Positions 1 to 5,756 of a stretch of DNA of 10,612 bases are shown in pieces; the stretch's first letter is position 1; each line of letters opens with the position of its first letter. Origin of the DNA: Clostridia bacterium (GTDB taxonomy: Bacteria; Bacillota; Clostridia; Oscillospirales; CAG-272); assembly GCA_900767415.1 (NCBI GenBank), contig CAAFYZ010000050.1:1-10612 (forward strand). The letters are read 5' to 3'. Both the position numbers and the translations under genes were made by a program. A model generated the notes under the pieces. That model saw only the letters and a list, made by a program, of their open reading frames with translations. It made no database searches and was not told where the DNA came from.

Positions 1-537
1 GAAGGTGATCTCTCCCGCCGTATCTTCATAGCAAATATTCGCCTTTCTGCTGATTGCGCGAACCAGTTTATGCAATTCGTTTTTATCCGTCTTCTCGGTC
101 GTACGGTTGAATACCACCATTTCCGCGCTGGTCAGCTTGTCCACGACGAGCTGACGCATATTGGCGTTGTAGGACAGAATCGTCGTCGAGTCGGCGATGA
201 AAATTTCCTGATAAACCATGAAATTTTCGGGCAGAACGTTATAAAACTTGTCGAGCTGCCACATTCCGTTGTATTCGACAACGATAATATCCGCCTTCGC
301 CTGCTTCTGTCTTGCGAGCAGGCGGTCGGCGGTAAGGTCCTGTTCGTCTTCAAAAGACGCAAGTGACACGTTCTCCCCGAGCTCGGCGGGGTCGTACTCT
401 TCCTCGCCGTCTTCGCAACGCAGGATCAGATACTTCTTCTTTTTGTCGTTGAAGTTTTCGTCCTGCATGGTCTCGGTTATGAATTTCGTTTTCCCGGCTT
501 CCAGAAAGCCGGTAAACAGATATACGGGAATCTCCAT
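1..537 (-). CDS. G3E (CobW-type) GTP-binding protein, partial (3' end beyond window)
   Basis: An open frame runs from an ATG at 537 off the left edge, giving 179 residues with no stop. The protein begins MEIPVYLFTGFLEAGKTKF, a G3E P-loop (residues 10-17, GFLEAGKT). Further on are EYNGMW (88-93), at the place of the usual EPSG segment, and NRTT (144-147), where other G3E proteins have NKxD. It lacks the metal-binding CxCC motif of classical CobW proteins; the only nearby cysteine is C41. In-frame ATGs at 561 and 549 also exist, but GGAG lies 6 nt before 537, so I chose 537. It follows the His-rich G3E gene by 45 nt on the same strand and is probably co-transcribed with it. From family knowledge, this subgroup is an uncharacterised clostridial GTPase often annotated CobW/HypB/UreG; a metal-homeostasis role is inferred from the neighbour. 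The metal is unknown. Confidence 0.85.
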   Translation of the reverse strand, partial: MEIPVYLFTGFLEAGKTKFITETMQDENFNDKKKKYLILRCEDGEEEYDPAELGENVSLASFEDEQDLTADRLLARQKQAKADIIVVEYNGMWQLDKFYNVLPENFMVYQEIFIADSTTILSYNANMRQLVVDKLTSAEMVVFNRTTEKTDKNELHKLVRAISRKANICYEDTAGEITF

Positions 538-582
538 AAAAATCTCCATTCCGCCGCCCATGCGGCGATCTTGGGCGCGCTC

Positions 583-1752
583 TTACAGAGCAAACAGTTT
601 TTTCAGCCCTTCTTTGTCCAGACCGGAACCGATCACGCACAGACGGCCGATGATCCCCGCGGCACCGGTACGGATATCGATGCCGCCCGGCACATAGTCA
701 AAGTGAAGCCACGTACCGTCCGCGGCAGGGACAATCCCCTTCGCCCGCAGGATCATGCCGTAGGCGTGATCTTCATCGAATGCGGAGAGAATCTCACGCA
801 GTCTCTCCGTCGTAAAGGTGTGCGTTGTCTCGGCGCCGAAACTCTGGAAGACCTCATCGGCATCGTGATCGTGATGATGTCCGCAGGAGCAGTGCCCGTC
901 ACCGTCGTGATGATGGTGCTCATGCTCTTCCTCATCGTCATCATCGTCGTCATCGTGATGGTGGTGATGCCCGCAGGAGCAGTGATCGTGATCGTCACCG
1001 TCGTGGTCGTGATGATGTTCGTGCTCTTCTTCGTCATCGTCATCATCGTCGTGACGGTGTCCGCAGGAGCAATGTCCGTCTTCGTCCTCATGGTGATGAT
1101 GGTGATGGCAGTGCTCTTCTTCGTGCGCAAGAAGCTCCAGAGCGTCCGCGAGCGTGTCCTTTTGCTCCATGGCGGCAAGGATCGTCTTTCCGTCAAGTTC
1201 GCTCCACGGGGTGGTAACGATCGTCGCCTTGGGGTTGTGTGCACGCAGAAGCGTTACCGCCTCTTCCGTTTTTGCGGCGGAGGTAACGTCGGTATGCGAA
1301 AGAACGATGGCGGAGGCGTGCTCGATCTGATCGTTGAAAAACTCGCCGAAGTTCTTCATATACATCTTGCATTTTCCGGCATCGACGACCGTCGTGAAGC
1401 AGTTCAGCTCCGCCTTTTCGGGATCTGCCGAAGAGGCGGCACGGATCACGTCGGAAAGTTTACCGACGCCCGAAGGTTCGATGATAATACGGTCGGGATG
1501 ATACTCGTCGATCACTTTGGCAAGTGCCGCGCGGAAATCTCCGACCAAAGAACAGCAGATGCACCCCGAGTTCATCTCGGTGATCTGAATCCCCGCGTCT
1601 TTCAGAAATCCGCCGTCGATCCCGATCTCGCCGAACTCGTTCTCGATCAGCACGACCTTCTCGCCGGTGTATGCCTCGGCAATCAGTTTTTTAATCAGCG
1701 TCGTCTTTCCGGCGCCGAGAAATCCGGAAAAAATATCGATTTTTGTTTTCAT
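583..1752 (-). CDS. G3E (CobW/COG0523) GTPase, probable metallochaperone with His/Asp/Cys-rich repeat insert
   Basis: A 389-residue protein. The GTPase core shows Walker A GFLGAGKTT (10-18), ENEFGEIGID (37-46), the metal-binding GCICC motif (63-67; C64, C66, C67), EPSG (92-95), and SHTD (152-155) in place of the usual NKxD guanine-recognition motif. A low-complexity insert at about 210-298 holds some 33 His and 7 Cys in three 30-residue units, each with a CSCGH core. A CobW C-terminal domain follows (about 301-389). Known family role: GTP-dependent delivery of metals (Zn, Co, Ni) to client proteins; His-rich inserts bind or buffer metal. Zinc is the likeliest cargo, but this is inferred. The ATG at 1752 is chosen; a TTG at 1758 would add two residues. 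The only strong Shine-Dalgarno (AAGGAG, 1781-1786) is 28 nt upstream across a hairpin. First gene of an operon with the partial G3E gene. Confidence 0.93.
   Translation of the reverse strand: MKTKIDIFSGFLGAGKTTLIKKLIAEAYTGEKVVLIENEFGEIGIDGGFLKDAGIQITEMNSGCICCSLVGDFRAALAKVIDEYHPDRIIIEPSGVGKLSDVIRAASSADPEKAELNCFTTVVDAGKCKMYMKNFGEFFNDQIEHASAIVLSHTDVTSAAKTEEAVTLLRAHNPKATIVTTPWSELDGKTILAAMEQKDTLADALELLAHEEEHCHHHHHHEDEDGHCSCGHRHDDDDDDEEEHEHHHDHDGDDHDHCSCGHHHHHDDDDDDDEEEHEHHHHDGDGHCSCGHHHDHDADEVFQSFGAETTHTFTTERLREILSAFDEDHAYGMILRAKGIVPAADGTWLHFDYVPGGIDIRTGAAGIIGRLCVIGSGLDKEGLKKLFAL
853..1122 (-). repeat. Three tandem 90-bp coding repeats (30-residue His/Asp/Cys-rich units)
   Basis: The + strand sequence CCGCAGGAGC recurs at 881, 971 and 1061, exactly 90 bp apart, encoding the CSCG core of each unit (C228, C258, C288). 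Each unit reads roughly EEEHxHHH, a short acidic linker, HCSCGH, then a His run and six or seven Asp. The Asp-run lengths differ slightly, so the acidic blocks are not in perfect 30-residue register. This suggests unit duplication followed by small slippage changes. Confidence 0.85.
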
Positions 1753-1763
1753 CGTCAAGTCAC

Positions 1764-1779
1764 GCCGTCATACGACGGC
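1764..1779 (-). promoter_or_regulatory. Hairpin between Shine-Dalgarno and start codon of the His-rich G3E gene
   Basis: A perfect 6-bp inverted repeat, GCCGTC / GACGGC, with a 4-nt loop lies in the 5' leader, directly after AAGGAG (1781-1786) and before the ATG at 1752. If folded, it removes 16 of the 28 spacer nucleotides and leaves about 12, within reach of the start. In the unfolded RNA the same AAGGAG sits 9 nt before an ATG at 1771 that opens a three-codon frame (M-T-A-stop, 1760-1771), out of frame with the GTPase. Confidence 0.5.
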
Positions 1780-1806
1780 ACTCCTTATGCATATTATTTT
1801 ATATAT

Positions 1807-1835
1807 ATTATACCCCCCTTCGCGGGCGTTGTCAA
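1807..1835 (-). promoter_or_regulatory. Consensus sigma-A promoter for the G3E operon
   Basis: On the minus strand TTGACA (1830-1835) and TATAAT (1807-1812) are separated by exactly 17 bp, a perfect match to the vegetative consensus. Transcription would start near 1800 and give a leader of about 50 nt before the ATG at 1752. No recognisable Zur-type operator is visible. The AT-rich 1790-1812 tract also holds TATTAT/TATATT on the + strand and might serve the divergent flavodoxin gene, but no good + strand -35 is present. Confidence 0.85.
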
Positions 1836-1852
1836 GGAAGGAAATGCGAAAA

Positions 1853-2473
1853 ATGAAAATTCTTTTGGTCAACGGATCTCCGCGCGAGCACGGCGTTACC
1901 GATCGCGCACTCGACGAATTCCGCACCGTCGCCGAAAAAGAAGGCGTCGGCACCGACACGTTCTGGCTCGGGTGCTCTCCCGTCCTCTCCTGTATTGCCT
2001 GCGGACTCTGTAAAAAAAGCGGGCGTTGCTTTTTCGATGACGGCGTCAATACACTCGCCCGTCTCTCGGAAGATGCCGACGGCTTCGTCTTCGCCTCTCC
2101 CGTCCATTATGCCGGGGCAAGCGGTGCCTTGAAATGCGCGATGGGCAGACTGTTCTATTCTTCCCTCTCCGCCCTCACGGGGAAACCGGCGGTCGCCCTC
2201 GCCGTCTCGCGGCGCGGCGGGAACGTCGCTGCGCTCTCCGAGATCGAAAAATTCTTCACCTTCGCCTCCATGCCCGTCGTCAGCGGCAACTATTGGTGTA
2301 TTCTGCACGGCACGACGCGGGAAGAGGCGGCGCGGGATGAAGAAGGACTGCAGACTCTGCGGATCGCGGCGCGCAACCTGATCTTTCTGTCACGTGCCGT
2401 CGCACTTGCGAAAAAGAGCGGTGTCCCTCTCCCGGAAAAAGAGGAGAAAATCAGAACCTCTTTTATCCGATAG
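1853..2473 (+). CDS. Flavodoxin-family NAD(P)H-dependent oxidoreductase with Cys cluster (FMN reductase / iron-sulfur flavoprotein type)
   Basis: A 206-residue protein beginning MKILLVNGSPR, whose GSPR (8-11) is the FMN phosphate-binding loop of the FMN_red/flavodoxin_2 fold. Cysteines at 41, 47, 50, 53 and 59 (CIACGLCKKSGRC) form the CxxCxxC-type cluster seen in clostridial iron-sulfur flavoproteins and related reductases. SPVHYAGASGALK (82-94) is the second flavin-contact segment and SRRGGN (119-124) the third. Family role: two-electron reduction of quinones, flavins or other small acceptors by NAD(P)H in the cytosol; the substrate here cannot be told. A GGAAGGAAA stretch precedes two in-frame ATGs, 1844 and 1853. 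I chose 1853 because family members start at MKILL; 1844 would add MRK. It diverges from the G3E operon and converges with the peptidase gene 15 bp away. Confidence 0.9.
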   Translation: MKILLVNGSPREHGVTDRALDEFRTVAEKEGVGTDTFWLGCSPVLSCIACGLCKKSGRCFFDDGVNTLARLSEDADGFVFASPVHYAGASGALKCAMGRLFYSSLSALTGKPAVALAVSRRGGNVAALSEIEKFFTFASMPVVSGNYWCILHGTTREEAARDEEGLQTLRIAARNLIFLSRAVALAKKSGVPLPEKEEKIRTSFIR

Positions 2474-2488
2474 GACACCGCGTAAAGA

Positions 2489-2974
2489 TTATTTCTTTTT
2501 TCTGCGAAACAAAAACCGATATGCCCGCCTTGCCGTAAGATTCAGCCGATGCAACAGATAGCGTATGGGATATATCGCGTGCCATACGCGCACGTACAGG
2601 CGATACGGGCGCTCGGTTACCGTATGATGTTTCCCTCTGCGGACAAACTCCGAAAGAACCCCGACGACGCGCGCATACGGTACGTGTTCCGTCACGTAGG
2701 TGCTGTCCCCGCGAATACGGTACTCTCCCTCTCCGAATCCGATCACGCGATGAAGAATGTACCCCCGCGCGTCGTGATAGAGCACGGCGTCGAATTTTTT
2801 TGCTTTCCCTTTCAGCGGAAGTATAAAAACCGTGCTGTCGTGCGTATGAAAGAGCGGGCGCATACTTCCTCCGCTCGTCTCCGATACGTAGAATCCGCGT
2901 TCGGAAAACGCCGCGAGAACGGGGTCTTCCCCTTCCGTGCGCACCGTCTCTTCTCCTTTTGTCTCCTCGGTCAT
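2489..2974 (-). CDS. Small S24/S26-family serine peptidase (signal-peptidase-like, Ser/His type)
   Basis: A 161-residue protein with SGGSMRP (34-40), where S37 fits the signal peptidase nucleophile, then KKFDAVLYHD (59-68), LHRVIG (74-79) and RGDS (88-91). These blocks follow the S26 peptidase order. The LHRV histidine (H75) stands where SipW/Sec11-type enzymes carry the catalytic His in place of Lys. No membrane segment or signal peptide is visible, and the C-terminus is strongly basic (FLFRRKKK), so it is either soluble or peripherally bound. Similar short proteins occur in Clostridia as S24/S26 family peptidases of unknown substrate. An upstream ATG at 3019 lies inside the promoter and cannot be transcribed, while GGAGG (2985-2989) serves the ATG at 2974. 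It is separate from enolase although on the same strand. Confidence 0.82.
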   Translation of the reverse strand: MTEETKGEETVRTEGEDPVLAAFSERGFYVSETSGGSMRPLFHTHDSTVFILPLKGKAKKFDAVLYHDARGYILHRVIGFGEGEYRIRGDSTYVTEHVPYARVVGVLSEFVRRGKHHTVTERPYRLYVRVWHAIYPIRYLLHRLNLTARRAYRFLFRRKKK

Positions 2975-3009
2975 AAAAATGCTTCCTCCGCACCCTTTCT
3001 TCTGCGGAA

Positions 3010-3038
3010 AGTATACCATATTTTTCGCTTTCTGTCAA
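3010..3038 (-). promoter_or_regulatory. Near-consensus sigma-A promoter for the S24/S26 peptidase gene
   Basis: TTGACA (3033-3038) and TATACT (3010-3015) on the minus strand are separated by 17 bp. The -35 box begins only 5 nt after the enolase stop codon. The predicted transcript starts near 3003, leaving a leader of about 30 nt with GGAGG before the ATG at 2974. This placement rules out the longer reading from 3019. Confidence 0.85.
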
Positions 3039-3043
3039 GACGC

Positions 3044-4303
3044 TCACGCGCCGTAGGTCGCCCCGAATATCTCGCCTTCGATCTTCATCAGGCGGTTATA
3101 TTTTTCGGTGCGTTCCGCACGGGCGGGTGCGCCGCTTTTGATATAGTCCGCGCCGAGTGCCACCGCGAGGTCGGCGATCATCGTATCTCCCGTCTCTCCG
3201 CTCCGGTGAGAAAAGACGACGCGATAACCGTTCTCTTTGGCGAGCGCGACGGTCGCGGCGGTCTCGGACAGCGTCCCGATCTGATTCGGCTTGATTAAAA
3301 TCGCGTTGGCATACCCCTCGCGAATCCCCTCGGCGAGTCTTTCCCGATTGGTAACGAACAGATCGTCCCCGACGAGCAGGGTATGCCCCCCGAGACGCTC
3401 CCCGAGACGACGCCAGCCGTAGCCGTCCTCCTCTCCCATGCCGTCTTCGATCGAAAGAACGGGATACTTTTCGCAAAGCCCCGCATAATAATCGCAAAGA
3501 TCGTCCGCGCGGTAATGTTTTCCGCTCTTTTTCAATACATAGCCGTCTTCCGTTTTCCATTCGGAGGCGGCGACGTCGAGAGAGATCAGGATATTCTCTC
3601 CAGCGCGATACCCCGCCTTCTCGGTCGCGGCAATCAGCCATTCGATCGCTTCTTCGTCCGTGCCGAGCGAAGGGGCGAAGCCGCCCTCGTCTCCGACGCC
3701 CGTCTCTTTCCCCGCCGTGCGCAAAAGGATTTTCAGCGCATGATATATCTCCGCACACATCCGCACCCCCTCCGCAAAAGAATCCGCACCGACAGGGACC
3801 AGCATGAATTCCTGAATATCCACGTTGTTGTTTGCATGAGCGCCGCCGTTCAGCACGTTCATCATCGGAATCGGCAGGCGGGAGGCAAGCGCACCGCCGA
3901 GATAGCGATAGAGCGGAACCCCGAGAGACAGGGCGGCGGCTTTTGCCGTTGCGACGGAGACGGAAAGAATTGCGTTTGCTCCGAGATTCGACTTATTATA
4001 CGACCCGTCCAGTGCTATCATAAGAGAGTCTGCCCTCGATTGCTCGGTCGCCGATATACCGATTAGAGCGGGCGCGATCCTGCGCGTGACGTTTTCGACC
4101 GCGCTCTCCACTCCCATTCGGAAATATCGCGTGCGCCCGCTGTCCCGAAGTTCATACGCCTCGTATTTTCCGGTGGAGGCACCGGACGGGACGGAGGCGG
4201 ACGCCGCCGTCCCGTCCCGCAGGATCACCGTCGTCTCTACGGTCGGATTCCCGCGGGAATCGAGAATCTCTCTTGCACGGATTTCTGTAATTTCGGTTTT
4301 CAT
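3044..4303 (-). CDS. eno: Enolase (phosphopyruvate hydratase)
   Basis: A 419-residue, full-length glycolytic enzyme that converts 2-phosphoglycerate to phosphoenolpyruvate in the cytosol. All expected active-site blocks are present: LDSRGNPTVE (14-23), the mobile SGASTG loop (40-45), H156, E165, E206 in GDEGGFAP, the Mg ligands D243 (LDVAASE), E286 (SIEDG) and D313 (GDD), K338 in IKPNQIG, H366 in SHRSGET, and K389 in IKSGAP. It is slightly shorter than the usual ~430 residues, mainly at the C-terminus. AGGAAGGG a few bases before the ATG is a good ribosome binding site. It appears monocistronic: the following peptidase gene has its own promoter, although no clear terminator lies between them. 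A near-perfect palindrome sits within codons 29-40. No clear sigma-A promoter was found upstream. Confidence 0.98.
   Translation of the reverse strand: MKTEITEIRAREILDSRGNPTVETTVILRDGTAASASVPSGASTGKYEAYELRDSGRTRYFRMGVESAVENVTRRIAPALIGISATEQSRADSLMIALDGSYNKSNLGANAILSVSVATAKAAALSLGVPLYRYLGGALASRLPIPMMNVLNGGAHANNNVDIQEFMLVPVGADSFAEGVRMCAEIYHALKILLRTAGKETGVGDEGGFAPSLGTDEEAIEWLIAATEKAGYRAGENILISLDVAASEWKTEDGYVLKKSGKHYRADDLCDYYAGLCEKYPVLSIEDGMGEEDGYGWRRLGERLGGHTLLVGDDLFVTNRERLAEGIREGYANAILIKPNQIGTLSETAATVALAKENGYRVVFSHRSGETGDTMIADLAVALGADYIKSGAPARAERTEKYNRLMKIEGEIFGATYGA
4184..4217. repeat. 34-bp near-perfect palindrome inside eno
   Basis: GGACGGGACGG (4184-4194) is matched by its exact reverse complement at 4207-4217. 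Inside these arms GGCG (4196-4199) pairs with CGCC (4202-4205). Only the A4195/G4206 pair and the two central bases break the symmetry. It encodes the stretch around RDGTAASASVPSG near the enolase N-terminus, about 87 nt into the message. Confidence 0.8.
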
Positions 4304-4440
4304 CTTCTGCCCTTCCTTTTCGTTATGCGGGACGGCACCCTTGCGGGGACATCACCGCTTTTTTCAGAGTATGGACAGAAAATCACCGAATCATACAAAC
4401 GGGCATACAATAAAACCGATAGGAACGAAAGGAAAAAACT
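4304..4440. other. Divergent intergenic region between eno and the LysM gene
   Basis: 137 bp with the eno ribosome binding site at its left end and, for the LysM gene, AAAGGA 7 nt before its ATG at its right end. On the minus strand TATGAT and CATACT resemble -10 boxes, but no matching -35 is well placed. On the plus strand TGGACA (4372-4377) with TACAAA (4394-4399), 16 bp apart, is a weak sigma-A candidate; a better sporulation-type match is listed separately. Confidence 0.5.
4385..4412 (+). promoter_or_regulatory. Possible mother-cell sigma (SigE/SigK-like) promoter for the LysM gene
   Basis: CATACAATA (4404-4412) fits the published -10 consensus of SigK (CATAnnnTA) and of SigE (CATACAnT). 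An AC (4385-4386) lies 17 bp upstream, matching the minimal SigK -35; a good SigE -35 is not evident. The start would fall near 4417, about 24 nt before the ATG at 4441. B. subtilis yaaH, a homologue by architecture, belongs to the SigE regulon. Short motifs of this kind can arise by chance. Confidence 0.4.
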
Positions 4441-5661
4441 ATGATACTGCACACCGTGGAAAGCGGAGATACCGTTTTCAAAATCGCGCGAAAATATGCC
4501 GTCTCTCCGATGAAAATCATCGAAAACAACGGACTTACCGATCCCGACCGTCTCTCGGTCGGTCAGCAACTGCTGATTCTTACCCCGACGAAAACCTATA
4601 CCGTGCGCGGCGGCGATACCCTGGCGAAAATCGCACACCGTTTCGGCGTCGGGAAAAACGAGCTCTATCGGAACAATCCGCAACTCGGCGCAACGGATAC
4701 GCTCTATGCGGGGCAGCTGCTTGCCATTCATTACGACGCGCCGATCGGCGGTATGGCGGCGGTCAACGGATATGTATACCCGGGGTGTGATCCCGATCGC
4801 TTTTTTGCCGTGTTGCCCTACCTTACTTACGTAACTTTTTCCGGAGGAAGAACGGACGGAGACGGGCTCTCTCCGCTCGCCGATTTTACACGTCTGCGGG
4901 CAGCGGCAAAGGCGGCGGGGAAACCCGCCCTGCTACGTATCACGGGGATCGGCGAGGATCGCTCTTTTGCCGCCGACCCGTCACGCCGCGCCGCCCTGAT
5001 CGAAAGGATCGCCGCCTTCGCCAAAGAAAAAGAGTACGACGGGATCACCCTTGCCGCCTATCGCATGGCAAAAGAATCCCCCGACGCTTACGACGCTTTT
5101 CTTCTGGAAGCGAAAAAATGCCTTCTCGGGTGTGACCTGCTCTTGTTCACCGAGGCGGACGCCAACGAAAAACTCTCGGGCAGTGATCTTTCGGACGGCG
5201 TCGTTCTCTTATATGATAAATGCACGCAGCGTCCCGTCCCCTCCTTTGAAGACGGCGAGCGCGCGACGTTTGCCTCCTATGCCGAGACCTTTGAAAGTTC
5301 CAAGGCGTTTCTCGACATTTCCGCCTTCGGTTACGACGAATACCGTCCGATCGAGCAGGAAGAAATCTTAAAAATCGCTTATAAATACAAGGCAGAAATA
5401 AAAACAGATCCGAATACGCTTTTGTCTTCTTTTTCTTACCGGCACTTCGGAGGCGGGCGGCGGGAGGATCGGATCATCCGTTTCGAGTCGCTCTTGGCGA
5501 TCCGCGAAAAACTCTCGCTCGTCTCTGAGTTATGCTACAACGGCGTCAGTATCGATGTCGGTCGGGTACCGACCTCCGTGCTGATGCTCCTGCACACCAC
5601 CTTCTCCGCCGTCGACTATGTCTTCGGCTATGTCGGCGGCAAGGGGGCGGAAGAGATCTGA
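4441..5661 (+). CDS. Double-LysM protein with catalytically degenerate GH18-like domain (YaaH/SleL-like)
   Basis: A 406-residue protein. LysM 1 (about 2-47, HTVESGDTVFKIARKY) and LysM 2 (about 52-97, YTVRGGDTLAKIAHRFGV) bind peptidoglycan or chitin-type glycans. Residues about 107-395 fit the GH18 fold of the spore-cortex enzymes YaaH/SleL, including the C-terminal RFESLLAIREKLSLV region. At the GH18 catalytic strand (family form DGVNIDFE) this protein reads DGITLAAY (200-207), so the catalytic Glu and its partner Asp are replaced by Tyr and Ala. It is therefore probably a binding or structural protein, not a hydrolase. It starts directly at LysM without a signal peptide, as do YaaH and SafA, which are made inside the mother cell. 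AAAGGA 7 nt upstream is a good ribosome binding site. Monocistronic, ended by the hairpin terminator downstream. The spore coat or cortex role is inferred. Confidence 0.88.
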   Translation: MILHTVESGDTVFKIARKYAVSPMKIIENNGLTDPDRLSVGQQLLILTPTKTYTVRGGDTLAKIAHRFGVGKNELYRNNPQLGATDTLYAGQLLAIHYDAPIGGMAAVNGYVYPGCDPDRFFAVLPYLTYVTFSGGRTDGDGLSPLADFTRLRAAAKAAGKPALLRITGIGEDRSFAADPSRRAALIERIAAFAKEKEYDGITLAAYRMAKESPDAYDAFLLEAKKCLLGCDLLLFTEADANEKLSGSDLSDGVVLLYDKCTQRPVPSFEDGERATFASYAETFESSKAFLDISAFGYDEYRPIEQEEILKIAYKYKAEIKTDPNTLLSSFSYRHFGGGRREDRIIRFESLLAIREKLSLVSELCYNGVSIDVGRVPTSVLMLLHTTFSAVDYVFGYVGGKGAEEI

Positions 5662-5697
5662 CCCTTTTCCGAAGGCAGAAACGCCTGCGGCAAGGGT
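5661..5697. other. Structured hairpin after the LysM stop codon
   Basis: ACCCTT (5661-5666) pairs with AAGGGT (5692-5697). Inside, CCG (5669-5671) pairs with CGG (5688-5690) and AGGC (5673-5676) with GCCT (5683-5686). It begins at the last base of the stop codon. No T tract follows, so it is not a classical terminator by itself; it may stabilise the mRNA 3' end. Confidence 0.45.
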
Positions 5698-5705
5698 GCG
5701 AAAAA

Positions 5706-5756
5706 CAAACGTCGCCCGACACGGAAATCCGTGCGGACGACGTTTGCTTATTTTTT
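5706..5756. terminator. Bidirectional rho-independent terminator between LysM gene and tatD
   Basis: CAAACGTCG (5706-5714) pairs with CGACGTTTG (5738-5746), and an inner CACGGA/TCCGTG stem extends the hairpin. On the + strand CTTATTTTTT follows; on the minus strand the hairpin is followed by a run of five T. It lies between two converging genes and overlaps the tatD stop with its T tract, so it can end both transcripts. Confidence 0.9.

Noticed and set aside
1667..1852. An N-terminal extension of the flavodoxin gene upstream to 1667.
   Set aside because: It overlaps the start of the divergent G3E gene, encodes no family sequence, and the canonical MKILLVNGSPR start has a good ribosome binding site.
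571..2013. A 480-codon + strand frame with a Val/Met/Ile-rich stretch resembling many membrane helices.
   Set aside because: It is the antisense of the His/Asp-rich G3E gene: CAC/GAC codons read backwards become GTG/GTC. It has no homology, covers several gene boundaries, and the minus-strand gene has clear motifs.
2975..3019. A longer start (ATG 3019) for the S24/S26 peptidase.
   Set aside because: The codons overlap the -10 box of the consensus promoter and would not be transcribed; the ATG at 2974 has a proper GGAGG.
4343..4364. A terminator-like GCGG...CCGC followed by six T, on the + strand.
   Set aside because: The stem is only 4 bp and no + strand gene ends upstream of it.
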